Position numbers and translations under genes: made by a program. Below, one piece after another: positions 9,335 to 19,036 of a stretch of 64,000 bases of DNA; position 1 is the stretch's first letter; every line of letters begins with the position of its first letter. The stretch spans positions 62,001 to 126,000 of the forward strand of contig NZ_JAVHXT010000001.1 in assembly GCF_031119335.1 (NCBI RefSeq), in the 5' to 3' direction. This DNA comes from Pedobacter sp. (lineage in GTDB: Bacteria > Bacteroidota > Bacteroidia > Sphingobacteriales > Sphingobacteriaceae). A model generated the notes under the pieces. It saw only the letters and a program-made list of their open reading frames with translations. It had not been told where the DNA came from and searched no databases.

Positions 9335-9685
9335 ATGAAAAAAATCCTATTAACTTTTGTGCTACTAGCTTTCTTTATTGCTGCTAAAAGCCAAACAAAT
9401 GTTTCTATAAAAGAGGTAGTTAATCATGTTGGTAAGGAAGTTACCTTATGTGATTCTGTTTATAGCGCTAGATCTATGGAAAGCCTTAGCTTGCTTAATT
9501 TGGGAGGTAAATTTCCGAAGGAAGTAATTACCGTTGTAGTATTTAAATCTGATAGGGATAAGTTTGAAAAAGAACCCGTAACACTGTTCGAAAACAAACG
9601 AATTTGTGTAATTGGAAAGGTGACTTTGTACAAGGAAAAGCTTCAAATTGTAGTAAACGATCCAAAACAGATTAAACTAAACTAG
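9335..9685 (+). CDS. Secreted OB-fold-like small protein
   Basis: A 116-aa protein with a signal peptide (LLTFVLLAFFIAAKS-Q). The mature part, from NVSIKEVVNHVGKEVTLCD to KLQIVVNDPKQIKL, has the strand pattern and the terminal IVVNDPKQI seen in OB-fold domains that Bacteroidota often attach to secreted nucleases. Here the domain stands alone with no catalytic partner. Function is unknown; nucleic-acid binding is only inference. A TATCTTCG sequence about 9 nt before the ATG resembles a weak -7 box. The gene is convergent with the EamA gene, only 4 nt away. Confidence 0.65.
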   Translation: MKKILLTFVLLAFFIAAKSQTNVSIKEVVNHVGKEVTLCDSVYSARSMESLSLLNLGGKFPKEVITVVVFKSDRDKFEKEPVTLFENKRICVIGKVTLYKEKLQIVVNDPKQIKLN

Positions 9686-9689
9686 GTGC

Positions 9690-10586
9690 TTAATTAGTGC
9701 TGTTTTGTTTTGCCTTTTGAACGGTGTAAAGTCCTATAATCACTAATATTACTCCGGCTAGAGTGTATAAAGTTAATGGTTCTTTCATTAATACCGATGC
9801 AATGACAAAGCCTGCAATGGGGCAGAGAAATAGCCAAGCAGAAGCTTTGGTTGGGTTGTCTTTGAGTAACGACATCCAAAGTAAAGATGCAATGATGGAA
9901 GCTGGAATAGCCAGCCAAACCACTGCGCCAACAAACGAAAGATTAAATACATTTGCTTCGGGCTGATAAAGAAGCGCAGCAAACGGAAGTAGCAATAAGC
10001 AACCGAACAGTGTTTGCCAGCCGTTAATGGTTAAAATGTGCAATCCTTCCCAGTTTTGCTTAGAAAAATAAATAGCACCTGCAGAATAGGAAATATTGCA
10101 TAGCAACAATAAAAGTAAGCCTGTTGGACTGGCGTAACTGCCGCCAAGTAAGGGATAAGCGGCAATTAACATTCCGCTCATGCACAGCACAAAACTTAAA
10201 ACCGTAACTAGTCTTAAAGGCTGCCTAAAGTATAATGTACTAATGAGCATGATTAGAACTGGATTAATAGCGATAAACAACGAACCTAATCCAGCTGAAA
10301 CGTGCTGCATTGCCCATACGTAAAGCCCCAAATAAAGTCCAACGTTTAAAAAACCATAAGTAGCTATTTTTATCCAAATTGCTTTCCCCTTCGGCAATGC
10401 TTGTCGCATAATTAAATGCGATATACCTAGCATTATGGCAGTAGCTAAAATAAACCTTGGTATAGAAAGCACTAAAGGTTGAACTACCTTAAGCCCAATT
10501 TTGGTTGCCGATGAGGCTGATGACCAAAAGGTCACGAAAATTATTCCATAAATAAAGTTGAGTAGATTTTTAGGAACGCCACCCAT
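9690..10586 (-). CDS. EamA-family (DMT) inner-membrane exporter
   Basis: A 298-aa protein with about ten hydrophobic helices in two EamA halves; the first has FVTFWSSASSATKIGL at the N-terminus and the second starts near GAIYFSKQNW. Members of the drug/metabolite transporter superfamily export amino acids, nucleosides or other small molecules; the substrate cannot be read from sequence. The length and start (MGGVPKNLLNFIYG) are normal. It is monocistronic. Confidence 0.9.
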   Translation of the reverse strand: MGGVPKNLLNFIYGIIFVTFWSSASSATKIGLKVVQPLVLSIPRFILATAIMLGISHLIMRQALPKGKAIWIKIATYGFLNVGLYLGLYVWAMQHVSAGLGSLFIAINPVLIMLISTLYFRQPLRLVTVLSFVLCMSGMLIAAYPLLGGSYASPTGLLLLLLCNISYSAGAIYFSKQNWEGLHILTINGWQTLFGCLLLLPFAALLYQPEANVFNLSFVGAVVWLAIPASIIASLLWMSLLKDNPTKASAWLFLCPIAGFVIASVLMKEPLTLYTLAGVILVIIGLYTVQKAKQNSTN

Positions 10587-10680
10587 TTTAGTGTAAAGCT
10601 TTCATTGTATTACAAAGCTAAACATATTAGAGGTGAGTTAGGGCTAAAAGGTTCCTATAAATAAATGTTTTTAAATAATA

Positions 10681-10705
10681 AAGGTGCAAGTAATACCTGC
10701 ACCTT
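10681..10705 (-). terminator. Intrinsic terminator of the lipoprotein gene
   Basis: AAGGTGCA and TGCACCTT form an 8-bp stem with a 9-nt loop. It is followed on the minus strand by a TTATTATTTAAAA tract, 20 nt past the stop codon of the next feature. Confidence 0.75.
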
Positions 10706-10724
10706 TCGTTTTATTGATTACTTT

Positions 10725-11096
10725 TTACCTATCACAGTCGGCAGTCCAAGTTGTGCCGTCTGCGTTATAGCCAATGATAAGTTTGCCAGCCGTAATTTTG
10801 ATATATTTATTTACATCGCCTATAGAAATAGCTTCATTTTCATCTTTCCTAAATTCAACACCATTCAAATCAGGAATTCCATCAGAGAATTTGAAATCGT
10901 AATTGTTTCCAGTTTTTACCACGGTTACTTTTCCAGTTTCAGTACTTATAGAGGTAGAACCGCTATTATAGCTAATGGTACCATTATAGGTTCCTACAAA
11001 TAGATCATTATCTGCTGGGTCATCATCTTTACTGCAGGCTAAAAAAAGGAGAGGCATCATTAATAAGACGGCTAAAAATTTAATTTGAGTTTTCAT
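10725..11096 (-). CDS. Small lipoprotein, unknown function
   Basis: A 123-aa lipoprotein: a hydrophobic signal (FLAVLLMMPLLFLAC) with the lipobox LFLA-C, followed by SKDDD, the acidic tail that marks Bacteroidota surface-exported lipoproteins. The rest is a predicted beta-rich domain (DLFVGTYNGTISYN..., WTADCDR at the end). I do not recognise a family. The gene has its own terminator and diverges from the type IX substrate gene. Confidence 0.75.
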   Translation of the reverse strand: MKTQIKFLAVLLMMPLLFLACSKDDDPADNDLFVGTYNGTISYNSGSTSISTETGKVTVVKTGNNYDFKFSDGIPDLNGVEFRKDENEAISIGDVNKYIKITAGKLIIGYNADGTTWTADCDR

Positions 11097-11278
11097 AATG
11101 TTCTATTCTAATTTTGTTAGCTAGTAACATTCTCGTTGTAAATATGTTTTTTTTGTTCTTAAAAAGGGTATTTGTCGTACTGTGAAATAGTATAATTATC
11201 AATTAATATCCATCTTTTAACTCTTTTTTATACTGTGTATCAAAGAAGTTCTTTAGCTTTACATATTGACCAAATTTA

Positions 11279-13675
11279 ATGAAGAAATTAACGCTTACTC
11301 TACTCACTTTTATTGCTTTTTTCTGTTCAAAAGCTCAGGATTGTCCTGTTAACTTAGGTTTTGAACTTAAAGACTTCACCAATTGGCAGGCATATATTGG
11401 TTTTACAACTGTACTGAATTCTAAGAATGTAATAAATGTTAACCCCAGTGCTCCAATAGCTAATAGGCATACCATCATGACATCTAAAACCGAAGTTGAT
11501 GTTTTTGGCAAATTTCCTGTTTTAGCACCCAATGGAAGTAGGTATTCGGTTAAATTGGGTAATTCGGGTACGGGAAGTAATGCCGAGAGACTTACTTATA
11601 AAATAGATGTACCCTTAAATAAGCCAGAATTTACAATTAGCTATAATTACGCTGTCGTTTTTGAAGACCCCAATCATGTTGCCTCTCAACAACCCCGCTT
11701 TACAGCCAAGGTGTTGGATGTTGCCAAAAATGAATATATTCCTTGTGCATCGTTTGAATACATTGCTACATCTAGTTTGCCAGGTTTCAAAAGGTCTTCA
11801 ATAGCAAGCAACGTATTGTATAAAGATTGGACAACTGTTACATTAAACCTAAGTGGCTACCAAGGCAAAGAAATCCTTTTAGAGTTTACAACTGCCGATT
11901 GTACACCAAGCGGGCATTTCGGTTATGCGTACGTAGATGTTTACGAAAGTTGTGAAGGCTTGATAAGAGGTGTGGAGATTTGCGCCACCGCCAATAATGT
12001 TACACTTTTTGGACCTGCTGGTTTTAAGGAGTACGATTGGTTCAATGCAGATAAAAGCGTAAAATACGGCTCGGGTGAGAGCTTTAGTTTTAATCGTGTA
12101 TTACCTGCCGGTACAAAAGTTATACTTGATTTAACACCTTATGATGGGTTTGGCTGCAAAAATACTATTACCACGGTAATTGTTAATAAGGAGTTAGAGT
12201 TGGTGGTGCCGCCAGAGAGATACTATTGCGCTGGCGACAATGTAGATTTAACTAGTTTGGATATCATTGAAAATAAATCACCGTACGTTAATTATACTTT
12301 TTTTACTGATGCTAACTTAACTAAGCCTCTCGCAAATCCGGAAGATGTAAGGCAGAGTGGAACTTATTATATTAAAGGGCTAACACTTAATGGGTGTTAC
12401 GACATTAAATCGATAAAGATTTTTATATCGAATATAATGGATAATGTAGAGATGTTCGATAAAGTGCAGGTATGCCGTGGCGAATTTATGGATTTGACAT
12501 CTACAAAGGTGTTGAAAAAAGTGCCTACGCCTTACAAAGTTTCTTTCTTTAGAAATCAAGAACTTACTTTGCCACTTACAGATCCTACTAGAGTTCCTAT
12601 TGGCAAATATTATATCGTTTTCAAATTAAATGATTGTACGGCTATTAGAGAGGTTGTAGTTTCTAATTTCGCTGATCCGATATTAAAGATTAAAGATCCT
12701 AATCCAATTTGTGTAGGTGCTACTATAAATTTGACAAGCTTAGTTCACTATGCCGGTAGTGACAATGATTTTAGTTTTGAATTTTTTAATGATGCAACAA
12801 TGACTTCGAAAGTTCAAAATGCAAGTAGAGTTGGAGAAACAGGTAGGTACTACATAAAAGTTACTAATAAAAACGGTTGTGAGGCAACTGGAAGTATCAA
12901 TGTGTTAGTAGAAAATCCGGTGTTAAATGCTATTAATCCAAACGAGGTATGTTATCCAGAAACAGTGGATATTACGGATAGACGACTGTACACCACAAGT
13001 ACTGATAAGGTTACTTTCACTTATTTTGATGTTAACAATAGACCAGTTGTCAACCCTAGTAGGGTAGATAAAACGGGAAAGTATCGCGTTGTCATCACCA
13101 ATTTATATGGATGTAAGGACGAAAAGGAAATACAGGTAGTGGTGCACCCAATTGCAAAATTGGTCATAAATCATCCAAAACGGACATTAGAGCCATACAT
13201 CGTAGATATTACTAAGCCCGAAGTAATAGCTGGAAGTAGAGATTACGAAAGGGTTGATTATTTTGAAGATAAAGAACTGACGATAAAAATGACCAATCCC
13301 GATAAGATTGCCAAATCTGGAACGTATTACATTGTGCTGTATAATAAATTTGGTTGTTATGTTAGTGATGCTGTAAATGTAGATATTGGTAAGAAACCTG
13401 CAGCAATTTTGCCAACTGCTTTTACGCCATTAAAAGATACAAACAATAAATTATATCCTTTTACGGTGAGTTTAACTCGGGTGGTTAGCTTCAAAATTTA
13501 TAATAAATGGGGGAACTTGGTATTTCAATCAAAAAGCATTAAGCCCGAAGACGGTTGGAATGGTTACTACAAAGGAGAATTACAACCTTTTGAAACCTAC
13601 ACCTGGTACATAGAAGCACTAGATGAGTTGGGCGAGACATATATGACCTCTGGTAAAACTGTGCTGATTTTGTAA
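11279..13675 (+). CDS. Type IX (type B) secreted multi-domain protein
   Basis: A 798-aa secreted protein. A signal peptide (LTLLTFIAFFCSKA-Q) is followed by an N-terminal jelly-roll-like domain (to about residue 225). Four or five Ig-like repeats of about 75-85 aa follow, each opening with Cys and an N/DLT motif (CAGDNVDLTS, CRGEFMDLTS, CVGATINLTS, CYPETVDITD). The protein ends with a gliding-motility C-terminal domain (ILPTAFTPLKDTNNKLYPF ... FKIYNKWGNLVFQSK ... YTWYIEA), the type B sorting signal for T9SS. It is probably a surface adhesin or structural protein. Its stop overlaps the porP start by one base (TAATG). Confidence 0.88.
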   Translation: MKKLTLTLLTFIAFFCSKAQDCPVNLGFELKDFTNWQAYIGFTTVLNSKNVINVNPSAPIANRHTIMTSKTEVDVFGKFPVLAPNGSRYSVKLGNSGTGSNAERLTYKIDVPLNKPEFTISYNYAVVFEDPNHVASQQPRFTAKVLDVAKNEYIPCASFEYIATSSLPGFKRSSIASNVLYKDWTTVTLNLSGYQGKEILLEFTTADCTPSGHFGYAYVDVYESCEGLIRGVEICATANNVTLFGPAGFKEYDWFNADKSVKYGSGESFSFNRVLPAGTKVILDLTPYDGFGCKNTITTVIVNKELELVVPPERYYCAGDNVDLTSLDIIENKSPYVNYTFFTDANLTKPLANPEDVRQSGTYYIKGLTLNGCYDIKSIKIFISNIMDNVEMFDKVQVCRGEFMDLTSTKVLKKVPTPYKVSFFRNQELTLPLTDPTRVPIGKYYIVFKLNDCTAIREVVVSNFADPILKIKDPNPICVGATINLTSLVHYAGSDNDFSFEFFNDATMTSKVQNASRVGETGRYYIKVTNKNGCEATGSINVLVENPVLNAINPNEVCYPETVDITDRRLYTTSTDKVTFTYFDVNNRPVVNPSRVDKTGKYRVVITNLYGCKDEKEIQVVVHPIAKLVINHPKRTLEPYIVDITKPEVIAGSRDYERVDYFEDKELTIKMTNPDKIAKSGTYYIVLYNKFGCYVSDAVNVDIGKKPAAILPTAFTPLKDTNNKLYPFTVSLTRVVSFKIYNKWGNLVFQSKSIKPEDGWNGYYKGELQPFETYTWYIEALDELGETYMTSGKTVLIL

Positions 13676-14661
13676 TGAAGAAACTGATTTTTGTTTTGCT
13701 GTCATTCCTGTGCTTGCATACTTCGGCGCAAGATCCCAAGTTTTCTCAATATTTTGCTTCACCGCTAACTTTAAATCCAGCACTTATTGGCTATTTTGAT
13801 GGTTACTATAGACTTGCTTTAAATACAAGAAGGCAATGGGCAAATGTGGGCGATCCATACAGTACAACAAGTATATCTGGAGAATACAAGCTAAACGATG
13901 AATATTATTACGATGGTATATTTTCTATCGGAGCAAATCTTTTATTCGAAGAATCTTTTAATAAAGCGTTAAAAGCAAATGTAGTTAATGTTGGATTTTC
14001 GTACTATCGTTTTTTTGATGCAGACCACAAAGTGAAGTTCGGTTTGGCACCCCAAATTTCGTACATCTCAAAATCACTAGATTTAAATGCCCTAACTTTT
14101 GCGTCACAGTATGTTGATGGAATTTTTGATCCTTCTAGACCTAGTTATCTAGAATCAGACAGAAATGGAATAAATTATCTTGATGCTAATATAGGCGCAA
14201 ATCTAGCTTTGGCATTTGAAAACTTTAACCTTTCCGCTGGATATTCTCTATTTCACCTAGCTAGTCCTCAAGAATCTTTTGAAGATCATTATTTAAGTAA
14301 AGTTCCGCTGCGACAAACTACCACCTTAAGCTTTCAATATTTATCTAACGATTTGATAGATGTAAATATTAGTGGACATTACATGAAACAAAGAAAAAAC
14401 GAGGATGCTATTTTAGGTGCAGTGCTTGGTTTTAAACCAACCTATGATTCAAATCTAAAATTAAACTTTGGTTTATGGCATAAATTTAATGAGAACTCTT
14501 TTTTTCCTTACCTTGGGTTCGATATTTCTAATTATTCTTTTGGGATAAACCATACATTATCATCAAACAAGATCAATAAAATACAACCCAAAACATTTGA
14601 GTTATCTTTTATAATGAGGGACAAAAGATATACAAAATTTAAAAATACTTGTAAATTTTAA
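13675..14661 (+). CDS. PorP/SprF-family type IX secretion membrane protein
   Basis: A 328-aa outer-membrane beta-barrel protein with a signal peptide and the family opening QDPKFSQYFASPLTLNPALIG, then NTRRQWANVGDPYSTTSIS. PorP/SprF paralogues are usually encoded directly after a large type B T9SS substrate and are needed for its secretion or surface attachment; the one-base overlap with the upstream gene fits this pairing. The overlap also fixes the start. The barrel ends in aromatic-rich strands as expected. Confidence 0.93.
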   Translation: MKKLIFVLLSFLCLHTSAQDPKFSQYFASPLTLNPALIGYFDGYYRLALNTRRQWANVGDPYSTTSISGEYKLNDEYYYDGIFSIGANLLFEESFNKALKANVVNVGFSYYRFFDADHKVKFGLAPQISYISKSLDLNALTFASQYVDGIFDPSRPSYLESDRNGINYLDANIGANLALAFENFNLSAGYSLFHLASPQESFEDHYLSKVPLRQTTTLSFQYLSNDLIDVNISGHYMKQRKNEDAILGAVLGFKPTYDSNLKLNFGLWHKFNENSFFPYLGFDISNYSFGINHTLSSNKINKIQPKTFELSFIMRDKRYTKFKNTCKF

Positions 14662-14665
14662 AGAT

Positions 14666-15088
14666 ATGAGGCAGATTTTTCTTAGTCTGTGCTTAGTATG
14701 CACATTTGTACTTTGTAAGGCTCAAAATAACGACCAAAAGATCGATTATCAATATTTACGATCTAATGAACTTTACGTTGCCTATACACTTTCTTTAGAC
14801 ACGACTAACAACAATGTTGTGTTTGAATTTGTAGTGAACAAAAATATAAAAGAAGTTAAAAAGATAGTGATAATTGCTGGTGATGGCGAAACAGAACTTG
14901 CTTTTAAGGAAGATACTTTCAAACCTAATATTGATGATAAGAAGATTAAATCGTTTAGATTATTAACCGATTTCGGTTCTTATCCCTCTAAAAATGATTG
15001 TAATGCCACAATTCGCTTTGTAGTTTCTAGAAAGATTTTTTTTGACTTGCCTCTTAATTATTGCATTTTAAAAAAGCATCTGAATTAA
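14666..15088 (+). CDS. Small secreted protein in the type IX module
   Basis: A 140-aa protein with a signal peptide (IFLSLCLVCTFVLCKA-Q) and a mature domain rich in beta strands (ELYVAYTLSLDTTNNNVVFEF, a Cys pair near the C-terminus). I recognise no family. It starts 4 nt after the PorP/SprF gene, so it is almost surely the third gene of the operon and may be an accessory factor of the same surface complex (inference from position only). Confidence 0.7.
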   Translation: MRQIFLSLCLVCTFVLCKAQNNDQKIDYQYLRSNELYVAYTLSLDTTNNNVVFEFVVNKNIKEVKKIVIIAGDGETELAFKEDTFKPNIDDKKIKSFRLLTDFGSYPSKNDCNATIRFVVSRKIFFDLPLNYCILKKHLN

Positions 15089-15095
15089 TATAGCA

Positions 15096-16295
15096 CTAAA
15101 CGTTTGGTACCCTTATCTTAAATTGGCTTCCTTGCCCTATAACAGAATTTATAGAAATTTCGCCACCTATTTCTCTCAAAAGTTTTTTAACACAAGGCAA
15201 GCCAAAACCATATCCCTTTTCACCAATGGTGCCGTCATTGCTTGAGGCAGAGCCCTCCAGAATTTCCTTAATAGTATTTTCAGCTATTCCAGTGCCAGTA
15301 TCTTGCACTTCTAGAATTAGCGTTTTCTTATCCGTTTCAATAATTAAATCTAATATGGCTGTGATTTTTCCGTCGTTAGGTGTAAATTTAATTGCATTAG
15401 AGATAATGTTTCCGCTGATTTGTAATAACTTATCTTTTTTAATTTGAATAGTATCAAACGCAATATTCGTTTGGATCTCTAACTTTATTTGTTTGTTAAA
15501 AGCCTGCGGTTGATATAATTTTTCAAGCTTTTCCTTGAAAATTCGAAGGGTAAAAACTTCTGGTGCATAAACAGCATCTTTTAAAGAGTTCTTTAAAATC
15601 TCATCAGCCAAATCAAGTACTGATTGACCACTTTTACCCATCATACCCACAATGTTATGCAGCTCCTCACTAGGGTATTCGTCTTTGTCGTTGCTAATCA
15701 TATCTGCCAAGCCAATAATGCCTGCAATAGGTCCACGTATATCGTGTGCAACTTTTTTATAAGTGTCGTTTTGAGTAGCTAATTTTTTCTCTAACGATTT
15801 AATAGCGTTGGTATCGTTAATTCTTGTGATAACCTGCTTTGCGACTATCTTAAGTTGGTCAATTTTCTCTTGTGAAAGTTTGTGGAAATTTGTGTCTAAT
15901 ACACAGAGTGAGCCAATGTTATAACCGCTATTTGTTTTTAAGGGAATGCCTAAATAATATCTTAAATTCATCGGTTCATCGGCAATTCCCTTGCCATCAA
16001 ATCGTTTGTCTTTAGAAAGATCTTCAATTTCTAAATGATCATCTTCCATGATGGTATATTGGCAAACCGTATCATCTATTGGCGTTTGGTAAACTTCCAA
16101 TCCAAATCGTGACACAATCCACTGCGTGTAAGAGTCTATAAAAGAAATAAGGGATATCTCTGTGCCAGTAATTTTAGCGGCAAGATAGCTTAAATCTTCG
16201 AAACTATTGTTTAGGCTCACATAATCTAAATCGAGTTCAAAAAGAGTTGCCAGTCTTTCTGCTTCATTTGGTGGTATTGGACGAGTACTTTGCAC
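15096..16295 (-). CDS. GAF-domain sensor histidine kinase
   Basis: A 399-aa cytosolic kinase without membrane segments. A GAF domain spans about residues 20-160 (FIDSYTQWIVSRFG, YLGIPLKTNSGYNIGSLCVLD). A HisKA dimerisation domain follows with the phosphorylated His184 in KVAHDIRGPIAGI, then a HATPase_c domain with the N box SGNIISNAIKFTP and G boxes DTGTGIA and GYGFGL. No receiver domain or partner regulator is adjacent, so it is an orphan kinase. The GAF signal is unknown. It is convergent with the type IX operon. Confidence 0.92.
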   Translation of the reverse strand: MQSTRPIPPNEAERLATLFELDLDYVSLNNSFEDLSYLAAKITGTEISLISFIDSYTQWIVSRFGLEVYQTPIDDTVCQYTIMEDDHLEIEDLSKDKRFDGKGIADEPMNLRYYLGIPLKTNSGYNIGSLCVLDTNFHKLSQEKIDQLKIVAKQVITRINDTNAIKSLEKKLATQNDTYKKVAHDIRGPIAGIIGLADMISNDKDEYPSEELHNIVGMMGKSGQSVLDLADEILKNSLKDAVYAPEVFTLRIFKEKLEKLYQPQAFNKQIKLEIQTNIAFDTIQIKKDKLLQISGNIISNAIKFTPNDGKITAILDLIIETDKKTLILEVQDTGTGIAENTIKEILEGSASSNDGTIGEKGYGFGLPCVKKLLREIGGEISINSVIGQGSQFKIRVPNV

Positions 16296-16420
16296 GGGCT
16301 TAAAATTTATTTCTTCTGCAATGCTATTCTATACAAAAATAAAATTAGCTCATCCAAACTACAACTTTTAGGAGAGCTATTTTCTTTTTTTTGATGTATT
16401 TTTAAGGCTTTATTTACATC

Positions 16421-16798
16421 ATGGAATTAATTAGATGCACCTGTTGTTCTGAAAAATCTTATACGGAATGCTGCCAACCTTTTCATTTGCAGATTGCTGT
16501 GCCGCCAAGTCCAGAGCATTTAATGCGCTCTAGATATAGTGCATATGCGCTTCATCTTATCGATTATCTTTGGGAAACTGCACATCCTGCCAAAAGATAT
16601 TTATTTAGCAAAGCTGATATTGAACAGTGGGCAAAGGCCAACTACTGGTTTAGATTGGAAATTATATATGCAAAAGGAGATATTGTAGAGTTTAAGGCTT
16701 TTTATCAGAACAAATTAAAAGAATACGTCCACCATGAAAAGTCCATTTTCAAAAAAGATGGGGACAAATGGTACTATTTTTCAGGTGAACATTTTTAA
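16421..16798 (+). CDS. YchJ-like SEC-C zinc-motif protein (UPF0225)
   Basis: A 125-aa protein with a zinc-knuckle-like N-terminus (CTCCSEKSYTECC), then the YchJ core HLMRSRYSAYALHLIDYLWETAHP and a C-terminal KDGDKWYYFSG segment. The family has an NTF2-like fold plus a SEC-C-type metal motif; its function is unknown. The start and length are normal. It precedes the TonB receptor by 41 nt; a functional link is not evident. Confidence 0.85.
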   Translation: MELIRCTCCSEKSYTECCQPFHLQIAVPPSPEHLMRSRYSAYALHLIDYLWETAHPAKRYLFSKADIEQWAKANYWFRLEIIYAKGDIVEFKAFYQNKLKEYVHHEKSIFKKDGDKWYYFSGEHF

Positions 16799-16839
16799 AA
16801 TTAATATCACAATTACAGTTCTTTCTTGTTTAACCCATA

Positions 16840-18876
16840 ATGAAAAACTTCATCTTTTTAGTTAGCGTATTACTCCTTATTTCTGCTCAAAATATAAATG
16901 CCCAAACCAAGGATAGTCTTGCCAAAGTTGCTTTAGATAGTGTGGTGATTAATGCTTACGGCGGTAAAAATTTACTTTCTACTCCAGCCGCAATCAATAA
17001 AATTGGTCAGAATGAGTTGATGCGATATGGTGATGCTAATATTTTACAGGCAGTAAATGCTACGGCGGGCGTGAGAATGGAAGAACGATCGCCCGGTAGT
17101 TACCGCTTAAATATTAGGGGTAGTTCTGTTCGTAGTCCCTATGGGGTGCGCAATGTTAAAATTTACTACGACAATATTCCTTTTACTGCGCCAGGTGGTA
17201 ACAGCATGTTAAATATGCTTGGTTTCTTTAACGTAGGAGGAATGGAAATTATTAAAGGTCCTGGTAGCAGTTTGTACGGAGCGGGCACAGGCGGAGTGGT
17301 TCTTTTGGAATCGCCAACTGTTGCCAATGCTACAAGATTTGACAGTCAGTTAAGTGCTGGCAGTTTTGGTGCGCTAAATTATCATCTGAAACTACAGCTG
17401 CCCAAACATGCTTTCGGTTATGAAGAAGTCAGTGCAGATGGTTATCGTGAGCATACGGCTATGAAACGCAGGTTGGCCAGTTATCAAACGCAGTTAAAAA
17501 CCTTTGCTACGGGCCAGCTAAATTTGTATTTCATTTATAGTAATTTAAATTATCAAACTCCGGGAGCTTTAACCTTAGCAGAATTTCAGGCAAATCCATG
17601 GCAGGCACGACCAAGTGTGGGCGCTAACCAAGGGGCAGTTTTGGCAAATGCAAGTATTCATCAGCAAGCAGCTTTACTCGGCTTAACTCATCGTTATTCT
17701 TTTTCTTCCAAGCTAAACAATACCACAAGTTTATATGGTTTTTATAATGAAACAAAAAATCCAGCTATACAGAATTACGAATTAAAAAAAGAACCTCATT
17801 GGGGTGGAAGAACAACTTTTACGTATGGCTTAAAGAATTTGACCTTAAATTTCGGGGGCGAGTTTCAAACTGGGGATTTTACTTCCAAAACTTATAGAAA
17901 CCTGCAGGGAACTAGAGGAAACCAGGTTACCGACGATGAATTGAGTTTGTTGCAGATAATGGGTTTTGCTCAAATAAATTGGGAGTTAGAAAAATGGTTA
18001 TTTACTGCGGGAGCAAGTATCAATCATTTTTCGTTAGATTTTTTACGAGCTAGCGAAACACCAAATATCAATGCCAGCAAATCATTTTCTGGGCAAGTGC
18101 AGCCTCGTTTTGCTGCTTTGTATCGATTTAATAAAGCTTTTTCTGGTTATGTGAATTTATCTAAAGGCTTCTCGCCACCTGCCAGTAGTGAAATTTTTGC
18201 CGATAACAACACTTATAATCTAGCCTTAGCGGCAGAAAATGGTTGGAATGTAGAACCCGGAATTAGAGGCATTTTTTTTAGTGAAAGATTAGCTGTTGAT
18301 GCGAGTTACTTTCACACTTTGTTAAGCAACAGTATTGTAACTCGTAGAGATGCTGCTGGTGCAAATTATTACGTTAACGCTGGAAAATCAAAGCAACAAG
18401 GCATAGAAGCTAATTTGTCCTATCAACTTATTCCAAAAGGAAAATCATTGTCTGTTTTGGTTCAGGGAGCTTATGCTTATCACAACTTTAAATACGATGA
18501 ATTTGTACAGCTAGATCAAGATTTTTCTAGTAACCAATTGCCGGGGGTAGCGCCACATAATTATACCTTAATGGCCGACTTAGCGAATCGTAATGGCTTG
18601 TTTGCATTCGTAAGCTACAACCACAGCTCAAAAATTGCACTGAACGATGCCAATACTCAGTATGCAGATAGTTTTCAGTTGGTTTCTTTAAAATTGGGCT
18701 ATCAGAAACAAATAAAAAATATACCTTTTCAGGTCTTCGCAGGGGCGGATAATTTACTTGATCAAACCTATAGTTTAGGTAACGATATCAATGGTTTTGG
18801 TGGAAGATATTATAATGTGGCTCCAGGACGCAGTTTTTATTTAGGGTTAAAGGTTGGATGGATGAAGGGCGGGTAG
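16840..18876 (+). CDS. TonB-dependent outer-membrane receptor
   Basis: A 678-aa receptor: signal peptide, a short linker, a plug domain (ALDSVVINAYGGKNLLSTPA as a TonB-box-like region, then NIRGSSVRSPYGVRN and EIIKGPGSSLYGAGTGGVV), and a 22-strand barrel ending in the aromatic FYLGLKVGW segment. It has no N-terminal carboxypeptidase-like domain and no SusD partner, so it is more like an iron, haem or cobalamin receptor than a glycan importer. The neighbouring convergent gene encodes a ChaN-like haem protein, which favours iron/haem uptake (inference). Confidence 0.92.
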   Translation: MKNFIFLVSVLLLISAQNINAQTKDSLAKVALDSVVINAYGGKNLLSTPAAINKIGQNELMRYGDANILQAVNATAGVRMEERSPGSYRLNIRGSSVRSPYGVRNVKIYYDNIPFTAPGGNSMLNMLGFFNVGGMEIIKGPGSSLYGAGTGGVVLLESPTVANATRFDSQLSAGSFGALNYHLKLQLPKHAFGYEEVSADGYREHTAMKRRLASYQTQLKTFATGQLNLYFIYSNLNYQTPGALTLAEFQANPWQARPSVGANQGAVLANASIHQQAALLGLTHRYSFSSKLNNTTSLYGFYNETKNPAIQNYELKKEPHWGGRTTFTYGLKNLTLNFGGEFQTGDFTSKTYRNLQGTRGNQVTDDELSLLQIMGFAQINWELEKWLFTAGASINHFSLDFLRASETPNINASKSFSGQVQPRFAALYRFNKAFSGYVNLSKGFSPPASSEIFADNNTYNLALAAENGWNVEPGIRGIFFSERLAVDASYFHTLLSNSIVTRRDAAGANYYVNAGKSKQQGIEANLSYQLIPKGKSLSVLVQGAYAYHNFKYDEFVQLDQDFSSNQLPGVAPHNYTLMADLANRNGLFAFVSYNHSSKIALNDANTQYADSFQLVSLKLGYQKQIKNIPFQVFAGADNLLDQTYSLGNDINGFGGRYYNVAPGRSFYLGLKVGWMKGG

Positions 18877-19036
18877 TTCCCTGCCTAAATCTTATAAAAG
18901 CAAAACGTTAGATGCCTCGTGAGCCAGAATGAAAAGTTTTCTGAAAATCATTTTAGTCTTCGAATAAAATGATCATCTTTAAATCTGCGGTTTACATCTG
19001 CGAAAATCTGTGGGGTAATAATAATAGATGCATCCT

